Shown here one piece after another: positions 11,961 through 24,119 of a DNA stretch of 64,000 bases (positions within the stretch are counted from its first letter, which is position 1; each line of letters starts with the position of its first letter). A program made the translations under genes and the position numbers. The DNA is from Blastomyces gilchristii SLH14081 (taxonomy: Eukaryota > Ascomycota > Eurotiomycetes > Onygenales > Ajellomycetaceae), in assembly GCF_000003855.2 (NCBI RefSeq), contig NW_003101672.1, forward strand, positions 246,351 through 310,350, in the 5' to 3' direction. The notes beneath the pieces were generated by a model that was not told the DNA's origin, searched no databases, and was given only the letters and a program-made list of their open reading frames with translations.

Positions 11961-12916
11961 TACTTGATACATAACTGGTGAATAACAAGTCAACAGAACA
12001 AGTTAACAGCATGTCAACAACTATAAATTCAGTATATCTTAAGATCTGACTGAGCCTTTGATCCCTGTACAGTGAGATATATTAAATCTAGTTTTAATAT
12101 CTCAATATTCAATAGATTCTGCAAGGAATTGAGAACAGCAACACTAGATTTCTATTGAATTTGAGAATTATCTCTATATTAATATAATCATTGACAAAGT
12201 CTTCTATTTTGAGATATAAATAACCAGTTCCTCTACATTCCGCTGACAATATTTATATTATTATATAGAAACAGACTTATATTCTCTATAATATCAAGAC
12301 TCTGAAGAGAGAAAGTCTTGATAGAGAGTATACAGTAGTACATATCTTAGCAGTTTCTATCTCATTCTTCTGCAGCAGTTAATACAATAAAAAAAAAAAA
12401 AAGATCTTAGAAATAGTTTTTTACTTCTCTTGAAAAAGTAAGATGTTTTTCTCTGAGTTTTATATAATATTCTTACACAGAATTAAAAACAGAGTTGTTT
12501 TCTATCATAATTTCATATTCTTTTAAGTAAGAATTACTTTTTCAGTGACTGAAGAGCTTTTATTAATACTTAATTCTCTTTTACACTCTTTATTAACTGA
12601 TTTGAGTTGCATACTTGTTGTGTGAGAAGAATTGAATAATTTAGAATAAAATTGAATAGTTTTAATTAATTTCTCTGCAAAAAATTGACTTATTTTTTAT
12701 CAGTTTTTCTCTCAAAAACTGTCATATTATCTGATTTATTATTAATTGATATCATACTTTTTCTCACTGTATTTCAAGAAAGAGTTTGTAAAGATTTTAT
12801 TGATTTATCTTAAAAATCAATTTTAGTTTATTAGATTCTCTTCAAAAATCTAACCTAGTTACTGAACTAGTGTGAAAAAAATCAGGTGTTTTATACATAA
12901 AAGTCTTTCATTCTTC

Positions 12917-13104
12917 TTTTGAAACAGTCTGATCAACTTTTCAATTGAAAATAGACTAATAAACCTCTCAACTGAAACAGTCTGATCAACTTTTCATTTG
13001 AAAATAGATTAATAAATCTCTCAATTGAAACAGTCTGATCAACTTTTCATTTGAAAATAGACTGATAAATCTCTCAATTGAAACAGTCTGATCAACTTTT
13101 CATT
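12917..13104. repeat. 53-bp tandem repeats in LINE L1a 5' UTR
   Basis: About 3.5 copies of a 53-bp unit, with GAAACAGTCT starting at 12921, 12974, 13027 and 13080. Each unit is two related half-units of about 26 bp, one beginning TTGAAACAGTCTGATCAAC and the other TTGAAAATAGACTAATAAA, both ending in CTCAA or TTCAA. Half-units therefore start TTGAA and end TTCAA-like, giving a phased array of small inverted repeats. The array ends 12 bp before the ORF1 start, a position consistent with a promoter or translational control element; function is not shown. Confidence 0.88.
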
Positions 13105-13115
13105 CAGTGAGTAAA

Positions 13116-14705
13116 ATGAGTTCAAGAGTACACTCAGTTGATGTGGAAAAAGATGTTTTTCCAGATGCTGTTCCCGAGATTGAAATTCTAAAGAGAAGAA
13201 AGAAGGAAGAAATAGAGAAACAACAAGTTCTTGAAATATAGAAACTGAAAAAAGCAAGTAAAATTCTTGAAAAACTGTGTCTGAGTGAGAAGAATGAAGA
13301 AGTTCTGTTAATTCTTCATGCTCAGGCTAGATAACTACAAGAAGTGATCAAGTTCAAACTTGAAATTTCAAACATAATTCAAAAAACATTGAAATCTTTC
13401 AGTACAGTTACTGACTCTTTTTCATCTTCTACTTCTTCATCTTCTTCTTCAAATCAGAAGAAAATATATGCTCAAGTAGCAGAATCTGCTGTCTTCAAAC
13501 CTGCTAGTTCAAAATCTGCTCAAAATTCTGAGAAAACTGAGAAGAATATTACTCAGATCTCTGTTCATAGAAAGAAAAAAAAAGAAATGTAAAAAGAGAA
13601 GAACTTTCAAATCTTCAGAAACAGAAGACTTATTCTCAAAGTCTTAAATCAGAAGAGCTTGTAAAAAAACAAGCTAAACTCAAATCTCATTTTCAGAATT
13701 AGAAATGAAATTAATCAGCAGTTCCTTTCTCAGTTAATAACTGATATTGAAGTTCAAAAACCAGTTATAGCCTCAATTGAGTCATCTTTCTTTGAAAATT
13801 CTATTATTTTGACTACAATGCCTGAATTCAGTGCAGAATTCCTCATTCAGAATGAGAATCTCTGAAAATCAGTAATAGAATCTCTACTGAATATAACAAT
13901 TCTATCTGAGAGAGATGAAAAGTGAGATAAATTCATTCTTCATGATATTTCAGTTGAAATTTTTGACTGTGAGAAAGAAATACTACTTCTCAAAAATGAA
14001 TTAGAAGAATACAATTCTATTCAACTGAGAAAAGAGTCTATATGACTTAATTTAATTGAGTTTAGATAGAGCAGAAGAAATGCCTCTGTTCTAGTGTATA
14101 TAAAGACACTTGAATAATCAAGAATCTCTGAAGTAAGAGTAGCAGATTTGAAGATGAGAGTTCATGAATACAAAGACTCAAGAATGAATCTCAAAGCTCA
14201 AACACAGTGTTCAAACTGTCAAAGATATGAACACTTTGCAATCTCTTGTTTCAGAGACTTAAAATGCATATTCTGTGCTAGAGATCACAAAACTAGTGAG
14301 TATAAATATGAAACATGCTCAAAAAGAGATGAAATATGTCAACATACTCTGCTTAAGTGCTTCAATTGTAAAGAAAAACATGCATCTAGCTCAAAAGAAT
14401 GTGTATTTACTTCAAGAACTCAGAAGAACTGAAGAAAAGATAAAGCTCAAAGTGAATCTAAAACTGAAGAGAAAAGTCAAGCTAGTAAATTCATAACTGT
14501 AAGCTTAAAAAGAAGAAACTCTCAACTATCTAGGTCTTCAAACTTCAATTCTCCAGCTAAATGTAAACAGAATTTGAATTCTCAAACATCTGTTAAGATT
14601 AGAGAATTGAGAAATGACTCTGATAATAAACTAGATAGAATGTAAGTAGTTGAGATTCCTGCTTTTCAAAATAGTTATAATCTACTATCTGGTGATAGTG
14701 ATTAG
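13116..14705 (+). pseudogene. LINE L1a ORF1 (Gag-like nucleic-acid-binding protein), degraded
   Basis: About 530 codons in one frame from the ATG at 13116, interrupted by several stops (TAG and TAA at former Gln codons, TGA at former Trp codons) but without obvious frameshift. The N-terminal part is Lys/Glu-rich and looks helical, followed by a Ser-rich stretch. Near the C-terminus there are three zinc knuckles: CSNCQRYEHFAISC (CX2CX4HX4C), a second CX2CX3H motif whose last Cys now reads Tyr, and CFNCKEKHASSSKEC. Such ORF1 proteins bind LINE RNA to form the retrotransposition particle. The first TGA after the knuckles (14430) is probably a mutated Trp, so I extend to the TAG at 14703. Confidence 0.82.
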
Positions 14706-14734
14706 ATTCTACTATATCTTCACTCTCTTTTAGT

Positions 14735-17700
14735 ATGAATGTACAACAAAAACAACAAAAAAAGTTTAAAAACTCTTCAAAAATCACATTTATTTAAAAC
14801 AATGTGAATAGAAACTTAAATTGCATTTATTCTTATCTTCAGATTACATTTGAATAAAAAGTTGATCTTGTACTTCTTCAAGAACCAAACTTTGATACTG
14901 AGTAAAAGTACATCATTTCTCATTCAAGCTATTACTGCTTTCTTCCTGAAAAATCTGAGATAAAATCAAGAGTAGTAATCTATGAGAGAAAAAGATCAAG
15001 ATATTAATTTAATCTGAGATTTAATATCATATCTGACTCTGATATTCTAGTGAGTGACATTATAGATAAAGATAATAAGTTTGATACTATTCAACTTATA
15101 AATATCTATAATGAAAAATCATTGAAAGAAAACAATAATATCTGAACAATTGACAGAGGATTTTTGAATATAACTCTCTTAAAAAACTCTATAATTGTAG
15201 AAGACTTCAATGCACATCATCTCTGATGAAACTCAGAGTGTATAAGAGCAGTAAGAGCAGATAAACTAGTTAAATGAACTTTTGAGTATTCAATAGATTT
15301 AGTTAACAAGTCTGATCAATAAACATTCTTTAGAAAAGGCATGAAACAGAAATCTATTATAGATCTAACTTTCATGTCATAAAATCTAATTGAAAAAAGA
15401 CTTATAAACTGGTTTATTGATTCAAATAAAACCTCAGAATCAGGTCATGAAATCATTCAATTTAATATTGAACTGAGTGAAAAATAAAGAAGTGAAAATC
15501 CTCTTCTCTCTAATCAGTATAACTTTGAAAAAGCTGATTGAAAAGCAGTTGAAGAAAGAGTAAAACAGCTGAAATCTGAAAGACAGAGTAAGCTCTATTG
15601 AAATCAAAGTCAAGATATCTCAAATGAAATGCTTGAGAATATAGTAAAGCTGATTACATCTATTCTTCTAATAAGTATTGAAGAAAATATTTCAAAGAAA
15701 AAGTCTTCTGAGTATTTCAAACCTTGATGAAATGAGAATATCACTTCTAAAAGAAAGCAATTAGCCACTGCTAAGAGAGATTAGAAGAATAACTTAATAT
15801 CTGATGAAGAGTTCAAAGCTATTAAAAATGAATATTTTTCAGATATTAAAAAAGCCAAAACAGATTACTGGAACAAATTTCTTGAAGAAGTATAAGAAAA
15901 AGAAGTTTTCAAAGCCTTCAATCATACTAAAACAAGAAGTGTAGCAAACCTTTCACTCTTAGAATATGAATTTCAGAATGAATTATATACAGCAAACTCT
16001 TTTGAGAAAAAATATTAAGCTTTTATAAGAATTCTCTTTCAAAACTCATCACATTTAGAAGAGGAGAATATGTCATTTCATGAATATATTGATGATAATA
16101 ACTGGGAATGGCCTGAGCTTACATATGATGAACTAGAGTCAGCAATATTCTCAAGTTTAATTAAAACTGCTGCAGGGCCTGATTCAATTAATCACTTAAT
16201 TATTTAAAATACATATTCCTACTTGAAGGATGAATATTTTGAGCTCTTTTTCAGTCTCTTAAAAAATGGTTATCATTCTGAATGCTGGAGAGAAGCTACT
16301 GGAGTAATCCTTGCAAAACCTAATAGAAATGCTTCAATTTTTAAGTTATATAGAGTAATATCTCTGTTGAACTGTTTGAGAAAAATTCTAGAAAAGATAA
16401 TAGCTACTAGATTATCTTTTATAAGCTCTATTAGTAATTCTCTTCTATTTAATGAATAAATGAAAGATAGAAAACAATGTTCTGCAATTGATACTGTTCT
16501 CTCAGTTATTCATGATGTCTAAGTAGCAAAGGATGAAGACCTGGTCTCAACTGCAGTTTTTATTAATATAAAAGATGCATTTGATCATGTTTCAAAGTCT
16601 AAGATGATTCAAACTTTGAAGATGTTAAAACTGTTATTTTCTCTAATAAAATGAGTCAATTGTTTCATGTCTAAAAGAATTATACAACTATTCTTTGATA
16701 AAAGAAAATAAGATAAAACTGAGATAAAAATAGAAGTATCACAAGGATCTTCAATCTCATCTGTTTTATTTACAATATACACTGCATATCTATTCAAGAA
16801 TAGAGAGATGAAAATAGTGAGATCTCTAAGTTATATAGATGATATTAGTCTACTCTACAGTTCAAAGACAATTAAAGAGAATTTAGAAGTAATTGAGAAA
16901 GCAGTAAAGAAAATCTTTGTTAGAGCAGATATCAATCTAATTCAATTTGATATGAATAAAACTGAGCTAATTCACTTTTTTCTCAGATTTAATGAGAAAG
17001 AACTAAGTCTAACTCTTTTGAATAAAGAGATTAAACCCAGTTTGAATGTCAAATGACTAGGAGTATGGTTAAACTCCAAGTTGAATTTTAAATATCATAT
17101 TCAATAAAGAATCATCAAGGCAGAGAGACTACTGAATAGTATAATCAGACTATCAAATACTGAGAGAGGTCTATTCTTTCAGGCTATGAGACAGTTATAC
17201 ATAGCCTGTATTATCTCAGTAGCTGATTATGAAGTTCAAGTTTGATGAAATAATCAAGAAAACTTCACTGAACTCTTTCAAAGTCTATAAAACAGAGCTT
17301 TGAGAAGAATTCTGAAAGTATTCAAGTCATCTTCTATTAAAGCAATGAAAATTGAAGCTTCAATTTCATCTTCTGCTATTCAATTTGAAAAGGCCTGTAT
17401 GAACTATGCTCTGAGAGTCATGAAGATGAGCTTAAATCATATAATCAGAGAAAGAGTCTCTTCTTCATTTTCATCAGTTAAGTCAGGAAATGAACTGAAT
17501 TGAAATAGATTTCTTGATTGAAATGAGAATAATACTTTAAAGAAAATGCTCTCTCAACTGTATAGACTATATTCACTTATTAAGAATCAATTTTCTTCAT
17601 TAAATGTTGAGAAAATTGATCATGAGAAGATATCTCTCTGAAGAGAAAAGCTGAAATGTCTCATAGACTTATAAATAAATGAACTATCTAAAGAGAGAGA

Positions 17701-18678
17701 ATATAACCAGTATTTGAAGAAGATCTCTACAATTAATATAAAAGACTCTATTCTGATTTACTCAGATGACTCAAAAAATGAGAATTTGAATAGATTAGAC
17801 ACAGGCATTGCTTATACTGAAGATAATATTAATTTTATCTCAGATTTCTGGAATTTAGGCTGTGAATCTGAAGTCTTTGATGCTGAACTATTTACAATAG
17901 TGAAAGCTTTCAAACTCATTGAAATAAAATCTCATAAAAGAGAAAATGATTTGAAAGAGACATGGATATTCTCTGATAGTCAAGCTGCTTTAAAAGACTT
18001 AGAAATAGTCAGATTCATAATGATCAAATGAATCTTGAACTGATTTTAAACTCAGTTTTGAAAATTCAAAAGAGAAGAACATTAAAACTGATAATTCATC
18101 TGCATTGAGTTCCTGCTCATATGAATATTCATGGCAATGAATTGGCTGATTCAGCTGCAAAAAAGAGTTCAGAATTAAGCAGATCTATTCAAAAAACAGT
18201 GTCCTGGTCCTTCATAAAGAGAAAGATAAAAGAATCTTGTTTAAACAAGTGAAATGAAAGCTGGCAGAAACAAAAGAAGAGTATACATTATTCAAGATTT
18301 CAGACAAAATCAAAGTAAAAATCTTGTTCAATTAAATGTAAAAAGAAAATATTCTCATCTATAATTCAGCTGAAACTAGGACATGGTTATTTCAAATTCA
18401 ATATACAAAGATTTGATGATAGATTTGATTCAACAGAGTGCTCATTCTACAATGTGAATGAAAATCCTGAGCATATTGTAATGTATTATGCATTATACAA
18501 TAGTCTCAGAGTCAGATTAAAGAAGAAGTATGATTTAAATCAATTAAATATGAGGTTCTTATTCTCAACTGAGACAGGAATTAAATACTTAATAGACTTT
18601 CTATCAGAAACTAAAGCAGCTACAAGAAAATGGCTGAATTCAGAAGTATCTGAATATGAAGAGGTGGAAATTGATTAG
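14735..18678 (+). pseudogene. LINE L1a ORF2: endonuclease, reverse transcriptase, RNase H; degraded
   Basis: About 1310 codons. The start ATG at 14735 is in frame with the endonuclease. An APE-type endonuclease follows: LLQEP at about 14873, EDFNAHH at about 15205, SIIDLTF and SGHEI further on. The RT spans about 16120-17050 and keeps its catalytic box as YIDDISLLYSS. The RNase H domain spans about 17740-18170, but its DGS motif reads DDS. A C-terminal Cys/His cluster lies near 18440. The frame shifts by one base near 17990 in an A-run (compare L2), and TGA stops replace many Trp codons. This enzyme nicks the target, primes reverse transcription from it and removes template RNA; this copy is dead. 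Confidence 0.87.
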
Positions 18679-19036
18679 ATATAGTCTGTTAAAACAGCTA
18701 TACATCATCTTTTAATAATTTTATTTTGTTATAGTCTCTCTTTACTGTACTTGTTTCCTTCTGTTCTTTTCTCTATCTATTTAATATGTCTATCTTTAAG
18801 ACTATGTTCTCTTTTCTTTTGTCATAATATTTTCAAATGATTTCAAAGTATCAGAAGGTGTTGAAATACTGCAATTTATAAACAGTTTTTGTATTCTGGG
18901 CTGGAATTTTCTGATTTTGCATATTTGAAATTGATAAATGTATAATAGTTGACTCTATAGATATAGGAAAAACCCTGAGAACTAAAGATTCTCAGGTAGA
19001 TGTCATAGTCTCTGACTGCATACATCTATAATTGAA

Positions 19037-19058
19037 GAATAATAATAATAATAATAAT
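19037..19058 (+). repeat. (AAT)n 3' tail of LINE L1a
   Basis: Short trinucleotide tail at the extreme 3' end of the LINE, directly followed by the right copy of the 14-bp target duplication. L2 ends in the same kind of tail, so the trinucleotide run is a family trait and marks the priming end of the element. Confidence 0.9.
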
Positions 19059-19072
19059 AGATAGAAATAGAT

Positions 19073-21844
19073 ATAAAGAATCTGTGAAAAGTAAGATTTC
19101 TTACATATTCTTTTCTCTCTAAGGCTTTGTTCATGAAGTCTTTCACTGAGTGATTTCATAGAATCAGACTCAGTACTGTAGTGATACTCACTAAAAACTC
19201 TTCATATCTATACAAAATCTCAGTGAGGAAAATTCCTTGTTATTATAAAGAAAAAGGAGTCTGTTACTCAGTTTCTTATTCTATAAGATTCTTTATAATC
19301 TGCAGATATTTCTCTGACTATTATACAGATTTATCTTACATCTGTCATATAGAAAAATTCTGATTGACTCTTAATCATTTTTACAAGATTTTTATATGAT
19401 TATTACACAGATTCATCTCACAGATAAATCACTTTCTATGAGATTATTCTTATTAAAGAGAAGTATTTGTGAGTTAATCTTTCACTCATTCTCATGAATT
19501 ATAATTCTTTGATACTATAGAGTTGTAAGAAATTTTTCATTTTTTAATTAACTTTATAGAATTGTAGAATCAAGATATTTACAGGCTGTAATTACTCTTT
19601 ATAGTTATATAGAAGAATTCAGATCTATAATTCATAATTATTCTTTATTTACTAGAGTAATCTGACTATTTTATAGAATTACTTTTAATATAAATAAATC
19701 TTTCTATAGTAGTATAAATATCTCAGATCTGTTTGTGAAATCTTATCTTCTTTTCTATTTTTTATAACAGCTCTTATTCTTATAAACTGTGAGTATTCTT
19801 ATTTATCTGTGAAGTGTTTTCACTTAGATAATAGAGAGAGAGTATTTCTAATAATATCTGTATATTATTTCAAGAACTTCTCAAGAATAAAAATTTTTTC
19901 AATTTTAATATCTTTATAAATAATATTTAATTACTGTTAAGCTTCTTATAAGTGTCTCTGTAACTTCTCTGATCACTTTCTATCAGCTGATGAAGCAGAG
20001 ATATTATTAATATCTTTATTCTTCTCAGATCTGTCATTATATCTGATCTTCAGATCAGTAGCTAACTCTGTATCTCTCAGATCAGTTTCTGACTCTTACT
20101 AGTATAATCTCACTTTTTACTGAAAGTCTCTCTGTAAGTAATTCTTACAGACTCTAGCTAGTAGTTTCTACAAAGCTCTCAGTGCTGTTAGTGCTCTCTG
20201 TCATCTCACAGATCTATAATCAGTTCTCTTCTATCTGTATAATCTCTGATAAGATATATGTAAATATGTCTAGGTTTTCTATTAATAGTTCTTATATCAT
20301 GATACATTTTCATAATCTTAACATCAATAAGAACTGAGTTCTCAGATATTTGTAAAATTCAGATACTTAAGATAATGTGAATGTTATGAATTTATAATGA
20401 GAGTTGGTCTGAATAGATAAGCTCTCTCTTTATATCTTAATAGTTTCTGAGCTGAAGACTTCAGTACAACTGAGAGAGTAGATATAGCTTTATAAGAAGT
20501 ATCTGATAATATATACAGATAATCGGTCTTCAAGACTCTGTCACAAATGTGTATATTCTGATATCTGACTCTCTTGAAGTCTGCACATTTTCAGTAGTCT
20601 CTATATTAAATGTAATAATCATCTATACTACAGATATAATACTTTCTACTTCTTTAAAAAGCGAAATTGATAGTTGTGAGAGAATTGAGTGTTATAAATA
20701 TTAAGAATATGAGTATGAATTTTCTTTATTTTTTCTTTATTAATCTTTAAATTATGTTCAAAGCTCTATTTTTATTTTTCTTTATTTTTAGCTTTAATAA
20801 TAATGTGATTTCTTCTGCTCTTTGTGTATACTACAGACTGTTCATCTCAGTAGAAACTCATTATCTTTATAGACTAGAATTTATAAATGACAGTGTTAAT
20901 ATCTTTATTACAATCAGATTTTTTATAAAGACTGTGTTATTCTAACTTATCAGCATTCATGATATAAAAGTCATATCTCAGCTTTTACAGATATCTTATC
21001 TACTCAGATAATTCTTAAGTGCACTCATTTATCTTATCAGAATATTCTTATTACTGAATCTTGAATTAGAGCTTGAAATCTTACTTCTCTGAGTTAATAA
21101 TTTCTTTAATCTGATATTCTCTTTCACTCTCTAATACTTTATAAACAGAGTAATGAGTTATAGAATTCTCTTCTAAGAATTTCTTATATTTACACAGTAA
21201 AAAGATATGAAAAATAATATATATTTATAACTTAGATGATAGTTTTAATCTATAGAACTGCAAGTTAATTTTCTTCATAATCTTATAAGACTTAATTTAT
21301 AAGAGATTTAGCTTCTTACTAGATCTCTATATAATAATATTTTCTAGACTCAGTCAGACTTTATCATCTTTCTTAAAACTCTTTATAATATACTAAGAGT
21401 CATAGTATCTCTTTTAATACTCTTAAGTCTTTCTTAAGAATTTACAGATCTTCTTCTGAATATTCTAAATTCTCTCAGTCTGTTTATAAGTATTATTACA
21501 CTCTATAGTATACTCTCATATATTCATTAATATTATTTATAAGTAAGTCTCAGTAAGTATCTTAAAGAGAGTTTTATCTATACTAATACATTTTAAGCTT
21601 CTGTATATAAACTCTGTAAGTAATAATCAATATATTCAGTTATTCTGATTATAATTGATAAAGTATTATAGATACTATTTTAATATACTTATCAGATATT
21701 CTATTTAATCATCTATTAATTAGTAAAAACTTATACTTAAATCTTGTAAGATCTTTAGTATAATTATCAGATTAGATTAGAACTCTTTTATAAAGATTAA
21801 TTCTTTATTTAAGATAATATTTACAGATAACTCATATAATCAGA
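19073..21844 (-). mobile_element. Element B3, segment 2: rest of 3' LTR, 3' extension, chromodomain, integrase end
   Basis: Continues B3 after L1a. The LTR remnant ends at 19105 in TTCTTACA, and its inner edge has lost all CpG. The minus strand then runs through the long 3' extension, then the chromodomain region (about 20940-21120) and the C-terminal integrase region, up to the B1 insertion point. The TCAGA just before B1 (21840-21844) is repeated at 29969-29973. A 63-codon plus-strand frame at 20754-20945 is antisense. Confidence 0.9.
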
Positions 21845-22102
21845 TGTAAGAAATCCCGCTCCTCGCGCATTCTTTACCTCTATTCCTATCTCTCGTGTAA
21901 TCAATAGAGTTAGCAGCTCTTGGCTACACACAACTATATAGACTGAAGTTCACAAATACTATTCATAACTCAGCTGGAATACTATTATACATTTGACTTC
22001 TACATTTTATCTTCCTACTTTTAATACTTCTAATAGTTAACAGTACATATCATGTCAAGCTGTAAACACCTGAATAATTATCTGTAAGCACTTATTCTTA
22101 CA
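21845..22102 (+). repeat. B1 5' LTR (258 bp)
   Basis: Starts TGTAAGAAATCCCGC and ends TTCTTACA. The outer edge keeps CCCGCTCCTCGCGC, the inner edge (ATTATCTGTAAGCAC) is mutated. No TGG-type tRNA primer site follows the LTR, although a former TGG could have been altered, and self-priming as in Tf1-like elements is possible. Confidence 0.93.
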
Positions 22103-22439
22103 TTTCAAGCTCAGTCAGTCAGCAACTGCTTATTATGACTGAAAGAACTAGAAACTTGTATACTTCAATCTCTGTGAACTCTACTGCAGACACTCAGAAG
22201 CAGTCATCTGAATCATGAATAATTTCTGTGAAAGAAGTCTCAGAGAACTTATTAATCATGTATAAAATATCATTCTCTGCATCTGTAACAGAGAAATTCT
22301 TTAAACTCATGACTGAATCAATCTCAGTGAAGAACATTCTTGAGCATCTTCTGCAGAATCAAGCTATTTTTTTATAAGAAATGCTTACTATCTGTAAACA
22401 CTCTTGAACTGAGTCTCTAGACATGATCTTCAGAGATAT

Positions 22440-24119
22440 TTGAAAAGGCCTGTATGAACTATGCTCTGAGAGTTATAAAGATGAGCTCAAATCATATAAT
22501 CAGAAAAAGAGTATCTTCTTCATTTCCATCAATTAACTCTGGAAATGAACTGGATTGGAATAGATTTCTTGATTGGAATGAAAATAATTCTTCAAAGAAA
22601 ATGCCTTCTCAACTGTACAGACTATGCTCTCTGATTAAAAATCAATTTTCTTCTTTAAATGTTGAAAAAGTTGCTCATGAGAAGTTATCTCTCTGGAGAG
22701 AAAAGCTTGAATCTCTTATAGACTTACAAATAAGTGAACTATCTAAAGAGAAAGAATATGAACAGCATTTGAAGAGAATTTCTACAATCAATATAAAAGC
22801 CTCTATTCTGATTTATTCAGATGGCTCAAAAAATGAGAATTTGAATAGATTAGGTGCAGGCATTGCTTATACTGAAGATAATATCAATTTTATCTCAGAT
22901 TTCTGGAATTTAGACTGTGAATCTGAAGTCTTTGATACTGAACTATTTGCAATAGTAAAAGCTTTCAAACTCATTGAAATAAAATCTCATAAAAGAGGAA
23001 ATAGTTTGAAAGAGACATGGATATTCTCTGATCATCAAGCTGCTTTAAAAAGACTTAGAAATAGTCAGATTCATAATGATCAAATGAATCTTGAACTGAT
23101 CTTAAACTCTGTTTTGAAAATTCAAAAGAGAAGAACATCAAAGCTGATAATTCATATACACTGGGTTCCTGCTCATATGAATATTCATGGCAATGAATTG
23201 GCTGATTCAGCTGCAAAAAAGGGTGAAGAGTTAAGCAGATCTATTCAAAAAATTGTGTCCTGGTCTTTTATAAAGAGAAAAATAAAAGAATCTTGTTTAG
23301 ACAAGTGAAATGAAAGCTGGCAGAAACAAAAGAAGAGTATACATTATTCAATATTTGAAACAAAACCCAAGTGGAAATCTTGATCAATTAAATGTAAAAA
23401 GAAAATATTCTCATCTATAATACAGCTGAAACTAGAACATGGCTATTTCAAATCTTATATACAAAGATTTGATGATAGATTTAACTCAATAGAATGCTCA
23501 TTCTGTAATGTAAATGAGAATCCTGAGTATATTGTAATACACTGTGCATTATACAATAGTCTCAGAGCCAGATTGAAAGAGAAGTATGATCTAAATCAAT
23601 TAAATATGAGATTCTTATTCTCAACTGAGACAGGAATTAAATACTTAATAGACTTTCTATCAGAAACTCAAGCAGCTACAAGAAAATGGCTAAATTCAGA
23701 AATATCTGAATATGAAGAGGAGGAAATCAATCAGATATAGTCTGTTAAAACAGCTATATACTATCTTTTAATAATTTGTTTTGTTACAGTCTCTCTTTAC
23801 TTTATCTTTTCCTTTCAATTCCTTTCTATCTATCTATTTAATGTGTCTATCTTTAAGACTGTGTTCTCTTTTCCTTTGTCATGATATTGTCAAATGGTTT
23901 CAAAGTATCAGAAGATGTTAAAACACTGCAATTTGTAAACAGTTTTTGTATTCTGAGCTGAAATTTTCTGATTTTGCATATCTGAAATTGATGAATGTAT
24001 AATAGTTAACTTTACAGATATAGGAAAAACCCTGATAACTAAAAGTTCTCAGGTAGATGTCATAGTCTCTGACTGCATACATCTATAATTGAAGAATAAT
24101 AATAATAATAATAATAATA
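22440..24119 (+). mobile_element. LINE L2, 5'-truncated copy
   Basis: A 1680-bp 3' fragment of the LINE family, covering the end of ORF2, the 3' UTR and an (AAT)n tail (about 24094-24119). It lies within B1 between perfect 14-bp duplications ATCTTCAGAGATAT at 22426-22439 and 24120-24133. 5' truncation is typical of incomplete target-primed reverse transcription. It is clearly less mutated than the equivalent part of L1a, for example Trp codons stay TGG where L1a has TGA. Confidence 0.95.
22442..23740 (+). pseudogene. LINE L2 ORF2 C-terminus: RNase H domain and Cys/His cluster
   Basis: A single frame of about 430 codons entering from the truncated 5' end and ending at the TAG at 23738. Only two TGA stops interrupt it (23306 and 23381), both at likely former Trp positions; the first 284 codons from the Met at 22454 are open. 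The RNase H domain is complete: YSDGS, an ELFAIVKAF helix with the catalytic Glu, SDHQAAL, and HWVPAHMNIHGNELAD, giving the expected D-E-D-D set. A C-terminal cluster CSFCNVN...IHC follows. RT and endonuclease are missing, so it could not mobilise itself. Confidence 0.88.

Larger units (their letters stand above)
11341..19058 (+). mobile_element. LINE L1a, full-length Tad1/I-like non-LTR retrotransposon
   Basis: A complete LINE of 7718 bp. It has a GC-rich 5' leader with internal duplications, ORF1 (zinc knuckles), ORF2 (endonuclease, RT, RNase H, C-terminal Cys/His cluster), a 3' UTR, and an (AAT)n tail instead of poly(A). It lies in the 3' LTR of B3 between perfect 14-bp duplications AGATAGAAATAGAT at 11327-11340 and 19059-19072. 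Both ORFs contain scattered TGA, TAG and TAA, and ORF2 has a one-base deletion, so the copy is inactive. The RNase H domain and two-ORF layout suggest the I/Tad group; the exact clade would need a phylogeny. Confidence 0.93.

Noticed and set aside
20754..20945. 63-codon frame conserved in B3 and B4 (41566-41757)
   Set aside because: Antisense to the junction of chromodomain region and 3' extension; Phe/Leu-rich as expected from reversed A-rich sequence. Conservation is that of the element.
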